Source of the DNA: Flavobacterium profundi
GTDB lineage: Bacteria; Bacteroidota; Bacteroidia; Flavobacteriales; Flavobacteriaceae
Assembly: GCF_006491645.1 (NCBI RefSeq)
Contig: NZ_VDCZ01000003.1
Location: 62,001 to 126,000 of the forward strand
Length of the DNA: 64,000 nt
Direction: 5' to 3'
The number at the start of each line of letters is the position of its first letter. Within the stretch, counting starts at the first letter, position 1. The notes under the pieces were generated by a model. It saw only the letters and a program-made list of their open reading frames with translations, had not been told where the DNA came from and ran no database searches. A program made the translations under genes and the position numbers. Positions 60,874 through 64,000 of this stretch are shown here, piece after piece.

Positions 60874-61824
60874 ATGAAAAAACTTTTTTTAAACAAGCTA
60901 CACCTAGTGTTGGCTTTAGTCGTATTCTCATTGGTGAGTTGTGAAAAAGAAAATGATGACATTACTTTGGATCAAGAGCAAGCAACTGCAACTGTTGAAA
61001 CTTTAAAAGCTGTATTAGTAGCACCAACCACGCAAGAGTTACCAAAAGCGGTAGGTGACCAACTTAACGAAAGTAAAGCAAACTTGGCTTTATATGCTAA
61101 CAGCGGAATCGAAATTGCGGAAGTAAAAGTATTAGGAACAATTTCTTCAGACGCAACTTTAAACTTATCAAAAGAAGTGGTTTCGGGTTCTGAAAGTGTA
61201 ATCGCTTCTGGTGATTTAACACAACCTAATTCGATTACGACAGGAAAATTAAAAAATGTATACGCTGGTAATGAATTAGCAGAAGTACAAAAAAACATCC
61301 AAGAAGTAGTAACTAACGAAGTAAAAGTTAACGATCAAGTTCTTGAGATTACTTGGAACATCCAAAATCAAAAAGTAAAAACCTTATGTTTTTACAATAA
61401 CGATGGAATTGTTTGGGATAACGTAATTGGCGGCTTAATCATTTCAGCTGATGTAACAATTGACGATAGCGAATCATTTGATACGCAATCAAGATTGGCT
61501 TCAAGATGGAGAAGTTTAACATGGACAGCGAACTGGCTTTGGGGATCTAAAAGAGGTGAAATGGGTGCTAAAATCACTATTTACTATTCTGGATCAACTG
61601 TAAGCAGCACAGACCGTTCTGATTGGGCGTATATTTCTTTAGGTAAAGCAAAAAGCGAAAGCAAAACTACTAAAAACAGTGGTTCGTATGGAAAAATTCA
61701 ATATGCTTTAGGGCTTTGTACTCCAGTAGGTTCTTTAAGCTTTAACAGCAGCAACTTTACTGTAAGTTTCTCTGGTTTAGGAAGTAATGTAGTAGCAAAT
61801 GGTACTATAACTTTATATCCATAA
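60874..61824 (+). CDS. Lipoprotein, hypothetical (beside NarL-type regulator)
   Basis: A 316-residue lipoprotein (lipobox VSC, LALVVFSLVSCEKENDD, Cys at about 23). The N-terminal mature part is helical and Thr/Ala/Val-rich, and the C-terminal about 110 residues look like a beta-sandwich (WRSLTWTANWLWGSKRGEMG, GKIQYALGLCTPVGSLSFNS). It lies alone between the response regulator and the TPR kinase and has a terminator. It may be a target or signal component of that system. Family not recognised. Confidence 0.8.
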   Translation: MKKLFLNKLHLVLALVVFSLVSCEKENDDITLDQEQATATVETLKAVLVAPTTQELPKAVGDQLNESKANLALYANSGIEIAEVKVLGTISSDATLNLSKEVVSGSESVIASGDLTQPNSITTGKLKNVYAGNELAEVQKNIQEVVTNEVKVNDQVLEITWNIQNQKVKTLCFYNNDGIVWDNVIGGLIISADVTIDDSESFDTQSRLASRWRSLTWTANWLWGSKRGEMGAKITIYYSGSTVSSTDRSDWAYISLGKAKSESKTTKNSGSYGKIQYALGLCTPVGSLSFNSSNFTVSFSGLGSNVVANGTITLYP

Positions 61825-61841
61825 TACAAAAGGCGTTAAAG

Positions 61842-61882
61842 AAGGGTTGTCTGATGAGTTATTCATTGGGCAACCCTTTTTG
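61842..61882 (+). terminator. Terminator after the lipoprotein gene
   Basis: Stem AAGGGTTG/CAACCCTT (61842-61849 with 61871-61878), a loop of about 20 nt, and a T-run. Confidence 0.8.
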
Positions 61883-61988
61883 CATTTGTTTTTCAGTATC
61901 ATTTAAAAATAATATATTTAAACTATAGAAATAAAAACTGCCCCTTAACCTACACTGGTACGTATTCTATCTTTTCAATTACGATGGC

Positions 61989-63884
61989 ATGAAAAAAAAA
62001 TTGCTTTGGGCACTATTCCTATTCTCTTTCATTGGGTTTACCCAAAAACAAATAGATAAAACAACTTTATACCAACAAATAGACACACTCAGTCATTATA
62101 TACAAAAGAACCAAATGGGGTTTGCCAATGAAAAAACAGCTGCCATTCAAAAGCAAGCGCTATCCTTTGATCTCAATACCCAATTGGATATTGCGTTCAA
62201 ATTGAGTTTGTCGTATTTGCATCATAGTTATAATGAGGAGGCCAAAAGAATTCTCTTAGCGAGTGTACCCAAAATTAAAAACTCCACAAATCACGAAATC
62301 AACGGAAAACTCTACAAGCAATTGTGTTACATTGGTATGGTAGAATACGACGTCCCATCTGCTACCAAATACTACGAATTAGCAAAAGACAATTTTAGCA
62401 AAACAAAAGAACCCAACTTGCGCTACAACTTGGATTTGTTAGTGTTTAAAATGTATTTGAATTTGAAAAAATACGATTCTGCCTTAGAAATTGTTTCCAC
62501 TTGCTATGCACGAAGTGTGCAATCGAAAGACAGTACCCAAATGATTAATGCCTTCTCTTCCTTAATTGATTATTACAAAGCCGTAAATGATTATAAGAAT
62601 GTTTTAAAATATGCTAAAAAAGGAGCCGATTTAAGTGCCAATGGATTTCAGAATTCGCATTCTTATTTTTTAGAAGAACAAGCCAATGTATACGTTCATT
62701 TGAAAAAGTACGATTCTGCAACACTATTTTTCAAGAAAGCTGATGATGCTGTGGTTAAGGATACGTCTTCCTTTCATAATTATAAAACTTGGCGTATAAA
62801 TAAATTAGGAGCCGAATTGTATGCGCTTTTGAATAACAAAGAAAATGCCTTGAAATATTTAGCGTTAACGCGTGATTATCCTTTTGAAAATAATTTAAAA
62901 GAACAAAGTGAGTATCTTTTTTTTAAAGCCAGTATTTATGAAAAATTAGGAGATTATGATTTGGCTCTCAAAAACCTCAGACTTTATTTGAATTTGAAAG
63001 AAAAAATTGATAAAAAAGAAGCCCAACGCTATTTAATCAAATACACTTCTTTGTATGAAAGCATTGAAAAAGAGAAGAAAATCAACGCGTTAATCAAAGA
63101 AAACCATGAGAAAGAAAATTTAATTTACAAAAGTGATTTAAAACGGAAATTCATTTTGTTTTACTTTTCGATACTCTTCTTATTCTCCATTTTATCGTTA
63201 TTGGTTTGGTATCGGTTTAAAACCAAAAAAATTCTCATTAAGGCAGAAAATTTACGCTTTCAGTCGGTGATTGATGCACAAGAGAAAGAACGCATTCGCA
63301 TTGCTAAAGATTTACACGATGGCTTAGGCCAAAATATATGCGCTATTAAAATGATGTGTTCCAATAGTTTGGACTTAGAAGACCCATCTAATAAAAAACT
63401 CACGCATATTATTGATGAAACTTATGAAGAAATCAGAAGTATTTCTCACAACATGATGCCTAGTGTTTTGATTAAAAAAGGATTGGTACCAGCCCTTCAA
63501 GAAATGATTCAAAAGATAGAAGACCATAGCAACATCCATTTCGATTTCCAACATGATTTTCCAGATACTATGGAAGAAAATGTAGCCATTTCTATTTATC
63601 GTATTGTTCAAGAAGCACTTTCTAACATTGTAAAACATGCCCAAGCCAGCAAGGTAACGATTCGATTAGGGAAAGAGAAAAAAAATTATATCCTATTTAT
63701 ACAAGATAATGGAGTAGGTTCTAAAGAGTTGGCCCAATTTCATTTAAATAGCGATATAGATCATAAATCCCAACCAACAGGCATTGGTTTAAAAAATATT
63801 TTATCGCGTACCAAAATGATTGAAGGAACTATTTTTATAGACAGTATTCTTAATGAAGGTACTACTTTGAAAATTATTTTTTAA
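61989..63884 (+). CDS. TPR-containing sensor histidine kinase
   Basis: A 631-residue kinase with a signal peptide (MKKKLLWALFLFSFIGFTQK), tetratricopeptide repeats in the periplasm (about 90-345, for example KLGDYDLALKNLRLYLNLKE), one membrane helix (about 387-408), HisKA_3 phospho-acceptor His in ERIRIAKDLHDGLGQNICAI (about 445) and an ATPase domain (IVQEALSNIVKHAQASKVTI, then DNGVGSKEL and GIGLKNILSRTKM). It is intact, unlike the similar kinase at 51380-53025. The NarL-type regulator at 59880 is the likely partner. Confidence 0.94.
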   Translation: MKKKLLWALFLFSFIGFTQKQIDKTTLYQQIDTLSHYIQKNQMGFANEKTAAIQKQALSFDLNTQLDIAFKLSLSYLHHSYNEEAKRILLASVPKIKNSTNHEINGKLYKQLCYIGMVEYDVPSATKYYELAKDNFSKTKEPNLRYNLDLLVFKMYLNLKKYDSALEIVSTCYARSVQSKDSTQMINAFSSLIDYYKAVNDYKNVLKYAKKGADLSANGFQNSHSYFLEEQANVYVHLKKYDSATLFFKKADDAVVKDTSSFHNYKTWRINKLGAELYALLNNKENALKYLALTRDYPFENNLKEQSEYLFFKASIYEKLGDYDLALKNLRLYLNLKEKIDKKEAQRYLIKYTSLYESIEKEKKINALIKENHEKENLIYKSDLKRKFILFYFSILFLFSILSLLVWYRFKTKKILIKAENLRFQSVIDAQEKERIRIAKDLHDGLGQNICAIKMMCSNSLDLEDPSNKKLTHIIDETYEEIRSISHNMMPSVLIKKGLVPALQEMIQKIEDHSNIHFDFQHDFPDTMEENVAISIYRIVQEALSNIVKHAQASKVTIRLGKEKKNYILFIQDNGVGSKELAQFHLNSDIDHKSQPTGIGLKNILSRTKMIEGTIFIDSILNEGTTLKIIF

Positions 63885-63889
63885 AAATA

Positions 63890-63933
63890 AAAAAGGTATA
63901 AAATACCATTTAAAACAGTACGTTATACCTTTA
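63890..63933. terminator. Bidirectional hairpin after the TPR kinase
   Basis: Stem AAAGGTATAA/TTATACCTTT (63892-63901 with 63923-63932) with A-runs before and T-rich bases after. It lies between the kinase and a convergent partial gene, so it may serve both. Confidence 0.75.
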
Positions 63934-63956
63934 TATATCATTTGAAAGTAAAAGAA

Positions 63957-64000
63957 TTATACCAATAATTTCTTTACAATTCCAGAAATTACTTTTCCTT
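63957..64000 (-). CDS. C-terminal end of a minus-strand gene (partial)
   Basis: Fourteen complete codons on the minus strand end in GKVISGIVKKLLV and a TAA at 63957-63959, running off the right edge. The frame is open to the edge and a terminator-like hairpin follows. Too short to identify. Confidence 0.35.
   Translation of the reverse strand, partial: GKVISGIVKKLLV

Overview
The window is AT-rich chromosomal DNA from a member of the Bacteroidota, most likely the Flavobacteriaceae (Flavobacterium-like). The evidence is a gldK-gldL-gldM-gldN locus (type IX secretion and gliding motor), exosortase F with its partner protein, TonB receptors beside a DUF4249 lipoprotein, a short RpoD lacking region 1.1, and several promoters with the Bacteroidota -7 box TAnnTTTG. 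No transposase, integrase, rRNA gene or CRISPR array was seen. One tRNA gene (Arg, anticodon TCG) is present.

Core part (1 to about 41.4 kb). 1-8.8 kb, minus strand: a partial FAD oxidoreductase, gldN-M-L-K, an arginase-fold protein with a degenerate metal site, and topA. 9-15.9 kb, plus strand: miaB, a sigma-54-type regulator, lptE, a hypothetical, secG, groES and groEL. 15.9-19 kb, minus: a metal-associated module (HMA protein, TonB receptor, HYC_CC_PP-like protein). 19-22.2 kb, minus: an MBL/beta-CASP hydrolase with an ATP-cone/nuclease-fold protein, then exosortase F and its partner. 22.3-25.5 kb, plus: a GAF-type methionine sulfoxide reductase, rpsO and pnp. 25.7-32 kb: a four-gene TonB receptor/DUF4249 cluster. 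32-41.4 kb: a desaturase and a divergent regulator, rpoD, two tandem-repeat arrays, rpe, a CBS protein, an MtfA-like peptidase, an ExbB-like protein and a LytS/LytTR pair.

Accessory part (about 41.6-59.3 kb). This is rich in small secreted proteins and lipoproteins. It holds an operon of a PLD-fold membrane protein, a VWA-like lipoprotein and a stand-alone HsdR_N-type nuclease (48.9-45.0 kb), and a five-gene operon of small proteins (50.6-49.1 kb). A TPR histidine kinase/LuxR response regulator pair (53.0-50.7 kb) lies beside them, and its kinase gene is split by an apparent one-base deletion. The two operons share the same promoter layout: a TTACGG-N4-CCGTAA palindrome exactly 29 bp from a TAAnTTTG box. 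They therefore look like one regulon, probably controlled by the adjacent two-component system. This is the most notable unexplained system in the window. Two copies of a ~105-bp dyad-rich repeat lie 12 kb apart, one before an HTH gene and one before an orphan contractile-injection-system tape-measure domain.

The right end (59.4-64 kb) has a duplicated 46-bp element, tRNA-Arg, a NarL-type response regulator, a lipoprotein, a TPR histidine kinase that is probably the regulator's partner, and the last codons of a minus-strand gene.
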